Notes: generated by a model not told the origin, from the sequence alone. A DNA stretch of 64,000 nt from Bacteroidales bacterium (GCA_017616775.1 JAFZXM010000002.1:1-64000); one strand, 5' to 3'; shown: positions 46,014-55,764, counted from the stretch's first letter. Numbers and translations are program-made.

Positions 46014-47102
46014 ATGGATTTTAAACCAAAATTACTGGACCTTTACATCATCAAAAAATTTTTGGGTTCCTTTGTTACCGTAATCATTCTTATCATATTG
46101 GTGGTAGTGGTGATAGATTTGGCTGAAAACATACAAGATTTTTTGGACGGCAAAGCTCCCGTAAAAGATATCGTTTTCGGATATTATTTCAATTTCATTC
46201 CCTATTTTGTGAATATGTTCAGTCCCCTTTTCACCTTTGTGGCTGTTATTTATTTCACATCCCGGCTTTCGGTTAACTCCGAAATAGTAGCCATGCTCAA
46301 TGCGGGTCTTAGCTTTTACCGTTTAATGGTTCCTTATATTATATCCGCTATTTTTATAGGAATATTATCTTTTTATCTTACCAATTTTTTAATTCCCCAA
46401 ACAGCCAAAGGCATGATGGAGTTTAAAGAAAAATATGTGTCCAAACAAGTGAGGAGTAAAGAAATAGACAATCATATCAAACTCAACGACAGCACCTACG
46501 CTTATGTGCATTATTGGGACAACAACAATCTTGTGGGCTATAACTTCTGGTATGAAACCTTTAACAACAAAGGTGTCAGCTACAAACTCAGCGCTCAGGC
46601 TATCATGTGGGATACCCTTAACAACAAATGGAATTTGGGCGATTATACTATAAGGCGTTTTGACAATGCCCGGGAAGACATTATTACCGGTTCGTGGAAA
46701 GACACCACCCTGCCCGTACAAATAAGTGATTTTGTATATGTCAGGGAAGGTGTCGCCTTAATGAATTATAAAGAAATACGCCAATTTATAACCGAAGAAA
46801 AAGCCAAAGGCTCGTCTATGATAAAAAGTTATGAATTTGAAAAACAAAGAAGACTCGCTTTTCCATTTTCCACCATTATTCTTACCATAGTAGGGCTTTG
46901 CGTATCAAGCCGCAAATCAAGACAAGGCATGGGTTTGCATTTGCTGCTGGGCCTGGTGATTACATTTTCTTTCATCATGCTGATGCAAATTACCCAAATG
47001 TTTTCCATCTACGGAGGCTTTTCCGCCTTTTGGGCAGCCTGGACACCCAATTTTTTCTATACTGCCCTGTGCGTATTATTGGTTATATATACTCCCAAAT
47101 AA
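46014..47102 (+). CDS. LptF/LptG-family LPS export permease
   Basis: The 362-residue permease belongs to the YjgP/YjgQ family, which moves LPS from the inner membrane with LptB and LptC. It has helices near residues 15-35 and 55-80 (IPYFVNMFSPLFTFVAVIYFTS), a periplasmic domain at residues 130-250, and three further helices (LAFPFSTIILTIVGLCVSS...FMQITQMFSIYGGF). The choice between F and G is not decided by sequence. lptC is at 8787 in the same window. It lies between lolD and an unknown secreted gene. Confidence 0.9.
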   Translation: MDFKPKLLDLYIIKKFLGSFVTVIILIILVVVVIDLAENIQDFLDGKAPVKDIVFGYYFNFIPYFVNMFSPLFTFVAVIYFTSRLSVNSEIVAMLNAGLSFYRLMVPYIISAIFIGILSFYLTNFLIPQTAKGMMEFKEKYVSKQVRSKEIDNHIKLNDSTYAYVHYWDNNNLVGYNFWYETFNNKGVSYKLSAQAIMWDTLNNKWNLGDYTIRRFDNAREDIITGSWKDTTLPVQISDFVYVREGVALMNYKEIRQFITEEKAKGSSMIKSYEFEKQRRLAFPFSTIILTIVGLCVSSRKSRQGMGLHLLLGLVITFSFIMLMQITQMFSIYGGFSAFWAAWTPNFFYTALCVLLVIYTPK

Positions 47103-47123
47103 AACTCTCATATTTATATTTTT

Positions 47124-48629
47124 ATGAAAATAAATAAAATATTGTGCCTGCTGTTTTATACGTGTTGCTTCAACACCTTTGCCCAATTGCCCGTACCGAA
47201 TATTACCTGCAAACAAGTACAAATTGCCTATCCCGAAGGCTGGACGGTAAGCAATGTGGATTTTACGGCCAATGCTTTCTGGTACCAATATAATTTCACT
47301 TTCCGCTTCAAACAAGAAAAAGTACAAGTGTATTGCGTCAACAACAAAAATTTTTTCAGCGTGGACTTTCTGTCCCAACTGTTCAGAAAAGATATTGAAA
47401 AACAATACGGCATTCCGGATACTGCTTTTATTTTGCTCGATTCCTCCCTCTACAGACAAAGTTACAAAACAGACCGTCAAAATATAATCGTGAGCATATT
47501 CCAGCGCAATAACTTTGTATTCATATTCATTAAAGATATTTCGAACAAAAAAAATGCCGGTTTTTGGAAGAACGAAGAACAGATAGTGAATATACTCCAA
47601 GACGAAAATAATGATGAAGAATACGACAATCAACAGGATATCACGGAAGAGATTAATAAAAAATTACTCTGTGTCAAAGAAAATGCCTCCGATACTTTCC
47701 TTTGCCAAAAGGAAGATACTCCGGTAACGGCAAGCGACTTTTTGGAAAACAAAATGGGTGTGGGAAAAACCGGTTTGTTTCACCATGTTTCTTATTCCTA
47801 TCCCATTGATTGGGTGCAAATGCCAAACACTTCCGGCAACGGCGATGAATTTATTTTAGCCTCCCCCCGCAAACAATATATTATTGTACACCAATACCCC
47901 GCGGAAAATGCTTCCGATACCGTTTACAACATTTTGACAGAAGAAAAAATAATTAACAATTTGCCAAACATAATATTTGAAGATCAAATACATAACATTC
48001 GTGTTGCAAATGGCAATTTGTTTCAATACAAACGCTTTTATATAACAGAACAATCCCTATACGGCCTGTTGGCTTTTGTAAAAATAAACAACAGGCTGTA
48101 TTCCGTTACCATACAATCTTTCTCGGAGATATCGCTTGAAAACACGGATTACAATATGTTTTTCAACAGTTTTGCGGAAAACAAAAGCAAAAATGCCAAC
48201 GGCAGCACCACCGTAAACAACATCCGCCTGAAACTGCCCGACAAATATCGCATAAGCAAATACAAGAAAGCCTGCGATACATGTGATTACCAATATTTTG
48301 AAGCGTCATCCAATGCCGCCGGCGCCGCCAATATCAAATTTACGGTTTATGACAACGATTTCAATCTTATAGAATTAAGCACCAAACATCAGCAAGAACA
48401 AATAAAAATGTTCACCGACAGCGATAAAATAGCTCTCAACCGTTTGTCGGACATGACTTTGGTATATTACACCTCCAGCAATGAAAAAGCTTTGTATTGT
48501 GTAAGCTGCTGCTTTCATTACAAAGGCAAAACATTTTTAATAGATATTTTTACCAATGCCTTGAAAGATTCTTTTTTTGAAGGCAACGATTTTATTCAAC
48601 TCATAGAAAGTATAGATATTATAGAATAG
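47124..48629 (+). CDS. Secreted hypothetical protein
   Basis: The 501-residue protein has a signal peptide (CLLFYTCCFNTFAQ) and three loosely similar beta-rich segments (VQIAYPEGWTVSNVDF, HVSYSYPIDWVQMPN, NNIRLKLPDKYRISKY). Each begins with a pattern like YPxxW, which recalls the PsbP-like or DUF1795-type fold. I cannot assign a function. It is 21 nt after the LptF/G gene and the stop is TAG, 24 nt before mreC. Confidence 0.6.
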   Translation: MKINKILCLLFYTCCFNTFAQLPVPNITCKQVQIAYPEGWTVSNVDFTANAFWYQYNFTFRFKQEKVQVYCVNNKNFFSVDFLSQLFRKDIEKQYGIPDTAFILLDSSLYRQSYKTDRQNIIVSIFQRNNFVFIFIKDISNKKNAGFWKNEEQIVNILQDENNDEEYDNQQDITEEINKKLLCVKENASDTFLCQKEDTPVTASDFLENKMGVGKTGLFHHVSYSYPIDWVQMPNTSGNGDEFILASPRKQYIIVHQYPAENASDTVYNILTEEKIINNLPNIIFEDQIHNIRVANGNLFQYKRFYITEQSLYGLLAFVKINNRLYSVTIQSFSEISLENTDYNMFFNSFAENKSKNANGSTTVNNIRLKLPDKYRISKYKKACDTCDYQYFEASSNAAGAANIKFTVYDNDFNLIELSTKHQQEQIKMFTDSDKIALNRLSDMTLVYYTSSNEKALYCVSCCFHYKGKTFLIDIFTNALKDSFFEGNDFIQLIESIDIIE

Positions 48630-48640
48630 CAAAAAAATTA

Positions 48641-48649
48641 TACCTTTGC
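48641..48649 (+). promoter_or_regulatory. Promoter -7 of mreCD, almost leaderless
   Basis: TACCTTTGC sits only a few nt before the mreC ATG at 48654. If it is used, the mRNA would have almost no 5' leader. The promoter lies after the stop of the previous gene. Confidence 0.5.
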
Positions 48650-48653
48650 AATT

Positions 48654-49478
48654 ATGCAAAATTTAATCAAATTTTTAATCAATACCATACATATCTTCTT
48701 ATTTGTTTTACTATTGGGAATATGTATCTTTTTTATTTACAACAGCAGTGCCTACAAGCAATGGGCTTTGAACGCTTTTAGCAAAGAAATAGGTGCTCCC
48801 GTGTTTGCCGTGCGATCAAGCATCAACAAATATTTGCACCTGTCGTATGACAACAAACTTTTAACCGAGCAGAATAAATATTTGCTCAACAAATTGGCCA
48901 ATCAAAGCATCAGCCCTTCCCAAGCCGGTTCCTCCGGGCTTGCCGATTCACTGATGTTTTCTTATTATTCCGCCAAAGTGCTGGAAAACACTATCAATAA
49001 GCAAAACAATGTGATGATACTCGATAAAGGCAGCCGTTCGGGCATAAATGCCGATATGGGTGTAATATCCCCGTTGGGCATAGTGGGTGTGATTAAAGAC
49101 GTATCGCCTAATTTTTCCATAGCCATATCTTTATTGAACTCCAAATTCAGCATATCCGCAAAAACAAGCCGCACAGGAAACACGGGTGTTCTTGAATGGA
49201 ACGGCAAAAATTACAAATATGCCCAACTGGGCAATATCACCAATATAGAAGACATTCAAATAGGTGATACTATTGTTACGCAATATTCTCTTTTGTTCCC
49301 TTCCGATTATCCCATAGGAGTAATATCCGGAGGATTAAGCAACAATGCCATAGGAGGATATTATACTTTACAAGTAAGATTGCTGACCAATTTTGAAAAA
49401 TTGGACCACGTATATGTGGTAAAAAACAATTTTAATGATGAAATTCACGATATGAAAGAAAGGAGCAACAATGAATAA
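48654..49478 (+). CDS. mreC: Rod shape-determining protein MreC
   Basis: MreC is a bitopic periplasmic protein of the elongation complex. The 274-residue protein has an N-terminal helix (IFLFVLLLGICIFFIYNSS), a coiled-coil section (LTEQNKYLLNKLANQS) and the MreC beta domain (VMILDKGSRSGINADMGVISPLGIVGVI, DYPIGVISGGLSNNA). It overlaps mreD by 8 nt. Usually mreB lies just before mreC, but here an unrelated secreted gene does. Confidence 0.93.
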   Translation: MQNLIKFLINTIHIFLFVLLLGICIFFIYNSSAYKQWALNAFSKEIGAPVFAVRSSINKYLHLSYDNKLLTEQNKYLLNKLANQSISPSQAGSSGLADSLMFSYYSAKVLENTINKQNNVMILDKGSRSGINADMGVISPLGIVGVIKDVSPNFSIAISLLNSKFSISAKTSRTGNTGVLEWNGKNYKYAQLGNITNIEDIQIGDTIVTQYSLLFPSDYPIGVISGGLSNNAIGGYYTLQVRLLTNFEKLDHVYVVKNNFNDEIHDMKERSNNE

Positions 49479-49989
49479 ACCTTGGTTTAAACATTTGCTG
49501 ATATTTATAATACTTTATTTGGTACAAATATTATTGCTGAACAAAATATCTTTATTCGGTTTTGTCACCCCTATGATATATATATTGTTTATCATGGGCT
49601 TGCCGTTTGATACGCCTAAATGGCTGTTGGTGATTTTGGGATTTTTGTCGGGATTGGTTATGGATTGTTTTACAGGAGCTCTCGGATTTCATGCGTTAGC
49701 GGCACTTGTTATAGCATTTTTACGCCCAAGCATTATTCAATTCATTCCTTACAACGGCAAAATGGAAGAACATTTGCAACCCATTTATTATGACATGGAA
49801 TTTGTTTGGTATTTGCAATATGCTTTTTATATCACTTTGATACATCACAGCATATATTTTATCGCCGACAACATGTCACTAAACCACTTCGGACACACCT
49901 TGTGGGTGATATTGGTCAACACCTTGTTTACCGTTATCGCCATTTTTATAGTTCAAGCAATTTTTTACAAACCGTCTAAACGTTATTAA
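49471..49989 (+). CDS. mreD: Rod shape-determining protein MreD
   Basis: MreD is a small integral membrane partner of MreC. The 172-residue protein has about five helices (LLIFIILYLVQILLLNK, GFVTPMIYILFIMGLPF, LLVILGFLSGLVMDCFTGALGFHA) with the family motif around MDxxxGxLGxHA. The next gene begins 1 nt downstream. Usually pbp2 and rodA follow; here an mgtC-type gene does. Confidence 0.9.
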   Translation: MNKPWFKHLLIFIILYLVQILLLNKISLFGFVTPMIYILFIMGLPFDTPKWLLVILGFLSGLVMDCFTGALGFHALAALVIAFLRPSIIQFIPYNGKMEEHLQPIYYDMEFVWYLQYAFYITLIHHSIYFIADNMSLNHFGHTLWVILVNTLFTVIAIFIVQAIFYKPSKRY

Positions 49990-49990
49990 T

Positions 49991-50698
49991 ATGGATATTG
50001 TTAGTTTTTTAGTACATCTGCTTCTGGCAACAGCCGTGGGCGTGATTATAGGAATAGAACGCGAATGGCGTTTGCGGAGTGCCGGCTTGTTGACCAATAC
50101 TTTGGTCGCCATAGGTGCCGCCGTGTATGTGATGGCAGGAACAACCCTTACTACCAATACCACCGGAGACCCTTCCAGAGTTTTGGGGCAAATTGTGGCA
50201 GGCGTAGGCTTTTTGGGTGCCGGTGTGATTATGCGGGACGGTTTTAACATACACGGACTGAATTCCGCCGCCACCATTTGGTGCTCTGCCGCTGTCGGCT
50301 CTTTGGTAGGATTGGATTTATATGCCGCCGCTTTTATCGCTGCCGGCATCATTGTCAGTTCCAATTTATGCATAAGATGGTTAGCCGATTGGATTAACAA
50401 ATTGGCCATGAAAAAACAAGATGTGTACAACAGCGTGATGTTTCACTTCTTTCTCAACGAAAACCATGAAAAACCATTCAGGCAGCACTTAATGGAAACT
50501 TTGGCAAAATATCCTAACATAACGCTGAAATCCTTTTATGCCAAAGAAAACATTTCCCGCTCTTCGGAAAGAGAATTGGTATGTGAAGTAAATTGCCCGA
50601 AGAAATTGAACAGCGACCTGCAAAAATTCAAAGAAATTATTTTCGCTCACCCCGATTTGATAAAAATAAAACAAGACAATGAAATCAAAATGGTATAA
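49991..50698 (+). CDS. MgtC/SapB family membrane protein
   Basis: The 235-residue protein has the MgtC core: LLLATAVGVIIGIEREWRLRSAGLLTNTLV, then GQIVAGVGFLGAGVIM and NSAATIWCSAAVGSLVGLDLY, with about five helices. A soluble C-terminal domain of about 80 residues (LMETLAKYPNITLKSFYAKEN) resembles an ACT-like fold. MgtC proteins act in growth at low magnesium and in modulating ATP synthase, but the target here is not known. It starts 1 nt after mreD and overlaps the META gene by 20 nt. Confidence 0.88.
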   Translation: MDIVSFLVHLLLATAVGVIIGIEREWRLRSAGLLTNTLVAIGAAVYVMAGTTLTTNTTGDPSRVLGQIVAGVGFLGAGVIMRDGFNIHGLNSAATIWCSAAVGSLVGLDLYAAAFIAAGIIVSSNLCIRWLADWINKLAMKKQDVYNSVMFHFFLNENHEKPFRQHLMETLAKYPNITLKSFYAKENISRSSERELVCEVNCPKKLNSDLQKFKEIIFAHPDLIKIKQDNEIKMV

Positions 50699-51116
50699 AC
50701 CCGTAATTTTCCTGATGCTTGTCCCCCTGTGGTTTTTGGCCTGCTCCACCAGTAAAAATACCGATAAAAAATCGGATTTTGCCGCGCTGAAAACACAAGA
50801 ATGGACAGTATGCCGATTGGATACCATCCGCACTGCTCTGCCCGATATCCATTTCCGATTTTCCGAAGAAGGCAAAATAACCGGCTTTACTTCCTGCAAC
50901 CGCTTCAGCGGCACCTGTACCATAAAAAAACAACATATCACAATCGGCCCCATATCCCATACCAAAATGCTATGCCACGAAACCCGGCAGATAGAAAACA
51001 CTTTTTTACAAATGCTACATCTCTGCTCCCGATGGCAATTACAAAACAAGCAATTGCTACTTATGAATGACAAAAAAGATACTTTAATGATTTGTAACCC
51101 GCGCCGGCAAAATTAA
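50679..51116 (+). CDS. META-domain (HslJ-like) lipoprotein
   Basis: The 145-residue lipoprotein (LMLVPLWFLACSTSK) carries a META domain: FRFSEEGKITGFTSCNRFSGTCTI near residue 65 and MLCHETRQIENTFLQML near 105. META-domain proteins include HslJ, linked to novobiocin resistance in E. coli; the activity is unknown. It is the last gene of the run from mreC, overlapping mgtC. Confidence 0.8.
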   Translation: MKSKWYKPVIFLMLVPLWFLACSTSKNTDKKSDFAALKTQEWTVCRLDTIRTALPDIHFRFSEEGKITGFTSCNRFSGTCTIKKQHITIGPISHTKMLCHETRQIENTFLQMLHLCSRWQLQNKQLLLMNDKKDTLMICNPRRQN

Positions 51117-51372
51117 AAAAAATTTTTTTTGCACAAACAGGAGCAAGGGAAAAAAACCAAACAAAAAAGAACATCCAAAACACGGCTGCATAACATTCCG
51201 CCGGCAGGCACTCCGGATTGCATTTACAACAGCCTGTTCTGTAAAATAATAACGGCATATTCCTCTCCACATGCCATGCTCCGAAAATCCGCCGGACAAT
51301 CACAAACAGGCCCTTTTCCGCCTTTGCAACAGGTGTACCCGTGCGGGAAATACTGATTTCCGATGCCGGATG
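51117..51372. other. Intergenic region between convergent genes
   Basis: The A-run and T-run at 51114-51130 could end transcripts from both sides. Open frames inside are Cys/Phe-rich or Arg-rich shadows without good starts. Nothing else was seen. Confidence 0.4.
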
Positions 51373-54300
51373 CTACTTTGACAATTGTTTTTCCAAATCG
51401 GCTTTCAGGCTGCGGTATTTTTTTATCTCCGCTTCATTTTTCATAAACAACGGACTTTCAAGAACATTAAGCATTAACGACACCGCTCTGTAACGGATAA
51501 TCATCAAATTTTTGGGGTTAACGGCTTTTTCGCAAACATCCATGCATTCGTTCAAAAGTTGCTTGATAGTCTCTTCTTCCCCGTCTTCATTATATTCGTA
51601 TTCTATAAAGGCTTTGTGCAGATAACAAATGGCGATGTCTTTTTCTACATATTCCTTTTTCTCACTCTTATAAAAAGGCAGCAGAATGGTCAAAGCGGTA
51701 TCATAATGGGTGGAAGCCATATACCCGTAATCCATATTGAGGTATAACAATCCCATCAGCTTGTGCTGGGTTCCGAGATTGATCCGCAATGCGTCACTGG
51801 TGTCTCTTTTGCCCAGTTCATACACTATTTCCTTCCGCAGATCCAGGGCCCGGTTGAACCACTGATTGTTGGTGGCGGAATCTTCCATTTCCTCATAGCA
51901 TGTGGCCAATTCATTTTTGATGTCCAAGTCGTTGAGCTTGTATTTTTCAGCATCGGTTTGGAAAAACAACTTGTAATTCAAATCCTTGCACTGTATAAAA
52001 CAATCCACAGCCTGCTCCATTGAATCCAACTGTCTGTAATTTTTACCCAAATGATAGAGCAAACTGATATAGTTTATATCTTTCGGTTCTCCATAATTTT
52101 CCAAAAAATCTTTTCCTTCTTTGACCTTTTGGTAATAACGCACTGCATCGGAATACCAGCCCATTTTTCCGGAAACGTCACCGAGCAGGGCTGCGGTATT
52201 GACGTAGGTGTGATAATGTTCGGAATCTGTGTATTTCATGGAATCACAATAGGGAAAATAGTTATACAGGCTAACAATATAGCCTTTGAGATTGTTGGTA
52301 TTGGAATGATATTCTATCAGAATGCTTTTCAAGGCTTCGTATTTCTGACTCACTTCACTCAAAGGATACTTGTCGTACAGTTTTTCCGCCTGCACCATTT
52401 CTTCCATGGCTTTTTCTTGCTGTCCGGAATAATAGACGGAGAGAGCCCTGTTAAAACGCATTTCTCCCCATGCTCCGTAAAAGGTGGTGTCTCCTGATTT
52501 TTGGGCCGTTTTGAATTCTTTTTCGGATTTGTCGTAATATTTTATGGCCGTTTTATAGTTTTCCTGCATGGTAAACAAATCGCCCTGGAAATGATAGACT
52601 ATACCTCTTCTGACGGTTTGTGCTGTTTGGTATTTGGCGGGCAGCTTGGGATAATCCAGCACCTGCTGATAGCAGTCAAAAGCCTCTTTTATCTGTTCGA
52701 GCTGCATATAGGCATCCCCTTTCTGCAGCAGAGCCGTCATAATATCCAAATGGGCGGAATCGTTGGAGGCGCATATCCTCCGGTAATAGCTGACAGCCTC
52801 ATCATAAGAGGCTAAGGATTGGGCAAACAATCCGTTTTTATATAAATATTCCGACTCCAAATGGAAATGGTTTGCTTTTTCCTGAAGGCTGTCTTTGTGG
52901 AATTGACGAGCCTCTTTTTCCAACAATTCATGGGTGTAGGAATCGATATTTTTTACAAAATTTTTGTTTCCGGTACGGTAACAAATTGTTTTTCCTTCCA
53001 CATTGGAGTTCAGAACACATTTATACACATAAGGATAAACAGCCTCGCAAGGGGCAAGGGCATCCTTATAGGCATTGAAATAATAAGATGCGCTGTCAGG
53101 ATACAGGTAAAGACATCCTTTATACAGCATGTTCTTGTTGGACAATTGCTGTGGTAGCATAAATTCCGGCATAATCTCTTTCAGCTCCGGCAAAAGCGCG
53201 TCCATGGCATGGATGCGGGCTATAGTGATGCTGTCGTAATCGTACAGCATTTTTTTCAACGTGTTGAAATAAAGAAGGCGGGTTTCCAATGAAGGTTTGC
53301 TCCGATAAATCTCCGAAGCCAATCCGACATGCGCATCCTTCAACTTTTTCATAACGGGGAAAAGAGAATCGTTGTTATCGGGCAAAACCATCAGTTCCCC
53401 CAGCGTGAAAAACAATCTTTTTTTATAGTTGAATTCTGTATAAAAGTCATTTTTATCCACCTGAAACAAGTTCTCATAAGCAGTGTCCAATTGCAACAAA
53501 GCATTAAGGGTATCGCCTGTATTGAAATATAAATAGGATGCTACTGACCGCATTTTTGCAAGGGGTATTTTGAATTTTGGAAAACTATCCTTTACCAATT
53601 GTATTTCTTCCAAATAATCTTTAATAAGCATCTCATCCGCAATTTCTTCATTCTTCAACCTGAAATAGCGTGATATAACCAGTTTCATCCAAGGATCTCC
53701 GCAACTGTCTTTGGCATATTGCTTGAGACTTTCCACCTCTTTTTCCTGATTTTCTTCATTTAAACAATGCATATAATCAATGAGCAGACCTGAATTGTGT
53801 TTAAACCCGTTGTCAATCAACATTTTGTAATACCCGCTTGCAGGCGTGGTGTCTTCCATGGTATTCCTTATTGTAAGATAATAAAAAATTCTTTGCAGGT
53901 TAATTTCACTATTATCATTGGCAACTATCCGGGATTTTGCTATTTCCAGACATCGGTTGAGATCCCCTTGGAACAAGGCTTGCTCACATTCTCTGCGGAT
54001 ATCACTGTCAATGCAAAACATGCTGTATTTATTGATAGCGGAAACAATGTCTTGAAAGTATTTGACTGAATTATAGAGATTTTCTGAAATAATCTCATTG
54101 ATATAATCATTTGTTGTTGCAGGATTTTTTTCCATCTCTTTCTTGACCGTATCTATATAGCCAAGATATTCGTTGCGATATATATGTATAAAAAGAGAGT
54201 CAAACATCCTGTCTCGCTCCGCATAATAATTGTCTGCCCGCATCATGTAAAAAACTATGGTGTCTTTGTTCAGCAGATCAAATGAATACATGCTTTTCCA

Positions 54301-54570
54301 ATTCGGACCCAAACCGACATATTCCGGAAATTTTACTTGTAAATAATTGTTTTCGATAAAATCTCCATAATGCCCGCCGGCAAACACAAGTGCCGCTATG
54401 CCTTTGGCGTTGGTGACCGCGGTCTGCTTTTCAAAAGTGATTTGAACCCCTGAAAGAGGCTTGCCCGTTTCGTAATCCAAAACTTTGTAATGCTGTTTTA
54501 CTTGTGCAAAGGATATGTCAGCGGCTAATGCCAATGCCGCAATAAGCAATATTATGTTCTTTGTCTTCAT
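51373..54570 (-). CDS. Very large secreted TPR protein
   Basis: The 1065-residue protein has a signal peptide (IILLIAALALAADISFAQ), then a carboxypeptidase-regulatory-like domain (YKVLDYETGKPLSGVQITFE...VTNAKGIAALVF) in the first 80 residues, followed by TPR-like helical repeats over residues 150-1060. Clear units include GLFAQSLASYDEAVSYYRRI, EQIKEAFDCYQQVLDYPKLP, YYDKSEKEFKTAQKSGD and DSMEQAVDCFIQCKDLNYK. It is a likely scaffold in the periplasm or on the surface. ATG 54570 is preferred over ATG 54591 because it starts the signal peptide. It has the promoter and leader copy C upstream. Confidence 0.7.
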   Translation of the reverse strand: MKTKNIILLIAALALAADISFAQVKQHYKVLDYETGKPLSGVQITFEKQTAVTNAKGIAALVFAGGHYGDFIENNYLQVKFPEYVGLGPNWKSMYSFDLLNKDTIVFYMMRADNYYAERDRMFDSLFIHIYRNEYLGYIDTVKKEMEKNPATTNDYINEIISENLYNSVKYFQDIVSAINKYSMFCIDSDIRRECEQALFQGDLNRCLEIAKSRIVANDNSEINLQRIFYYLTIRNTMEDTTPASGYYKMLIDNGFKHNSGLLIDYMHCLNEENQEKEVESLKQYAKDSCGDPWMKLVISRYFRLKNEEIADEMLIKDYLEEIQLVKDSFPKFKIPLAKMRSVASYLYFNTGDTLNALLQLDTAYENLFQVDKNDFYTEFNYKKRLFFTLGELMVLPDNNDSLFPVMKKLKDAHVGLASEIYRSKPSLETRLLYFNTLKKMLYDYDSITIARIHAMDALLPELKEIMPEFMLPQQLSNKNMLYKGCLYLYPDSASYYFNAYKDALAPCEAVYPYVYKCVLNSNVEGKTICYRTGNKNFVKNIDSYTHELLEKEARQFHKDSLQEKANHFHLESEYLYKNGLFAQSLASYDEAVSYYRRICASNDSAHLDIMTALLQKGDAYMQLEQIKEAFDCYQQVLDYPKLPAKYQTAQTVRRGIVYHFQGDLFTMQENYKTAIKYYDKSEKEFKTAQKSGDTTFYGAWGEMRFNRALSVYYSGQQEKAMEEMVQAEKLYDKYPLSEVSQKYEALKSILIEYHSNTNNLKGYIVSLYNYFPYCDSMKYTDSEHYHTYVNTAALLGDVSGKMGWYSDAVRYYQKVKEGKDFLENYGEPKDINYISLLYHLGKNYRQLDSMEQAVDCFIQCKDLNYKLFFQTDAEKYKLNDLDIKNELATCYEEMEDSATNNQWFNRALDLRKEIVYELGKRDTSDALRINLGTQHKLMGLLYLNMDYGYMASTHYDTALTILLPFYKSEKKEYVEKDIAICYLHKAFIEYEYNEDGEEETIKQLLNECMDVCEKAVNPKNLMIIRYRAVSLMLNVLESPLFMKNEAEIKKYRSLKADLEKQLSK

Positions 54571-54590
54571 CGTTATTTTTAATATGTTCA

Positions 54591-54670
54591 TCTCTTATTG
54601 TTACTAATATTTCCTTTTGTCGTAGTTTTTGACAGCAAAAATCTCTTTAAAATTATCTAAATCACAATAA
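54591..54670 (-). repeat. Repeated 5' leader element, copy C
   Basis: On the minus strand this stretch matches copy A in order: tgtgatttagata (A: tgtggtttggata), then gctgtcaaaaactac exactly, then aaaaggaaatattagta. The segment between is diverged, and the possible pairing seen in copies A and D is not kept here. It leads into the large TPR gene. Confidence 0.6.
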
Positions 54671-54686
54671 AATTGATTTTTAATCT

Positions 54687-54695
54687 GCAAAGATA
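54687..54695 (-). promoter_or_regulatory. Promoter -7 element, leader copy C
   Basis: Minus-strand TATCTTTGC is a perfect -7 box about 17 nt before the conserved leader and about 115 nt before the TPR start. Confidence 0.6.
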
Positions 54696-54875
54696 CAAAA
54701 AAATTATCTAAAACAGATTTACAAAGCAAAAATTATTTTTAGCAAGAAAAGGATAGAGTAGTACTTTTATATAACGAGAAAACGCTAATAATAGAGGAGG
54801 TTGCTTTGAATACTTTTAAAAACTTTGTATAAATTATTTGTTGATACAAAAATAAAGTTAATTTGTCCGTAATCT

Positions 54876-55727
54876 TTATTTAAGTTTACTGATAATTTCA
54901 TCGGCATCGAATTGCATTTTACAAAAAGCAAACCACCGTTTTCCCAAATCTTTGATGGATGCTCCAATGTGGTAAACATCTTGGTCAATAATCAAGAATC
55001 TATCATGGGACTTTGCAAATTGATGCACCGTAATCGGTGCGAATTGTTCATTGTGTTTTTCAATGGCAACAGCAAACGAAGGAGAAATGTTCTGTGTGTA
55101 AATTGTTGCAGATACCTTTTGTGCTCTTTCTGCCAAGCGTAGAAGAACCGTATCGTCAACATAATTATCTATCAGCACAATTCGTTTTTTTGCAGAACGC
55201 AACAAGCGGTTTATAAATTCAAAAGGTTCCAACATTTGTCCATCGTAGAATATTCCTTCCACAGGTGGCAGAGATGTACGGACAAAGAAGTCAATTTTTT
55301 CCGAGTGTTCACTAAGCGTTTTTTGCTGTTTTTTCAACTGACTTTCAACTTTCATGAGTCTATAGTTGAGCGAGTATCCTTTTAAAAGATAATCTTTTAA
55401 TATTTGGTTTGCCCAAATTCTAAATTGTGTACCTCTTAGACTTTTTACACGATATCCGACAGAAATAATCACATCCAAATTATAATATCGTGTAAGATAG
55501 TTTTTACCATCAAGGGCAGTTGTCAAGTATTCCTTGACAACTGAATTTCTATCTAATTCTCTTTCCTTAAAAATGTTGTTAATATGCAGACTGATATTCT
55601 GTTTTGTGGTTTCAAAAAGAATAGTCATCTGTGCTTGTGTCAGCCATACGGTTTCTTCCTCAAGCTTTACTTCAAGTTTTATATCTTCATTCAGTTGGTA
55701 TAATATGATTTCGTTATGGTTGGTCAT
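54876..55727 (-). CDS. RhuM-family protein with PLD-like C-terminal domain
   Basis: The 283-residue protein has the RhuM-type N-terminus (ETVWLTQAQMTILFETTKQNISLHINNIF, then YYNLDVIISVGYRVKSLRGTQFRIWAN) that resembles a DNA-binding or KilA-type domain. After a linker, residues 170-280 resemble a phospholipase-D-like nuclease half: ILLRL-type strands and KSHDRFLIIDQDVYHIGASIKDLGKRWFAF, where HD takes the place of the HxK motif start. Genes like this occur in mobile and defence regions, but the role is unknown. Start ATG 55727; it has a -7 box at 55765-55773. It has no partner gene here. Confidence 0.75.
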   Translation of the reverse strand: MTNHNEIILYQLNEDIKLEVKLEEETVWLTQAQMTILFETTKQNISLHINNIFKERELDRNSVVKEYLTTALDGKNYLTRYYNLDVIISVGYRVKSLRGTQFRIWANQILKDYLLKGYSLNYRLMKVESQLKKQQKTLSEHSEKIDFFVRTSLPPVEGIFYDGQMLEPFEFINRLLRSAKKRIVLIDNYVDDTVLLRLAERAQKVSATIYTQNISPSFAVAIEKHNEQFAPITVHQFAKSHDRFLIIDQDVYHIGASIKDLGKRWFAFCKMQFDADEIISKLK

Positions 55728-55764
55728 AAGTGGCAATGTTATTTTCTATTCATGTTTTCCCACT

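Noticed and set aside
51061..51356. Small Cys/Phe-rich or Arg/Lys-rich reading frames between convergent genes
   Set aside because: No promoter, no recognisable family, and both strands give equally poor frames.
54793..54812. Possible fifth leader fragment (agaggaggttgct)
   Set aside because: Only about 10 nt resemble the leader end, and there is no promoter or gene start in the right place.
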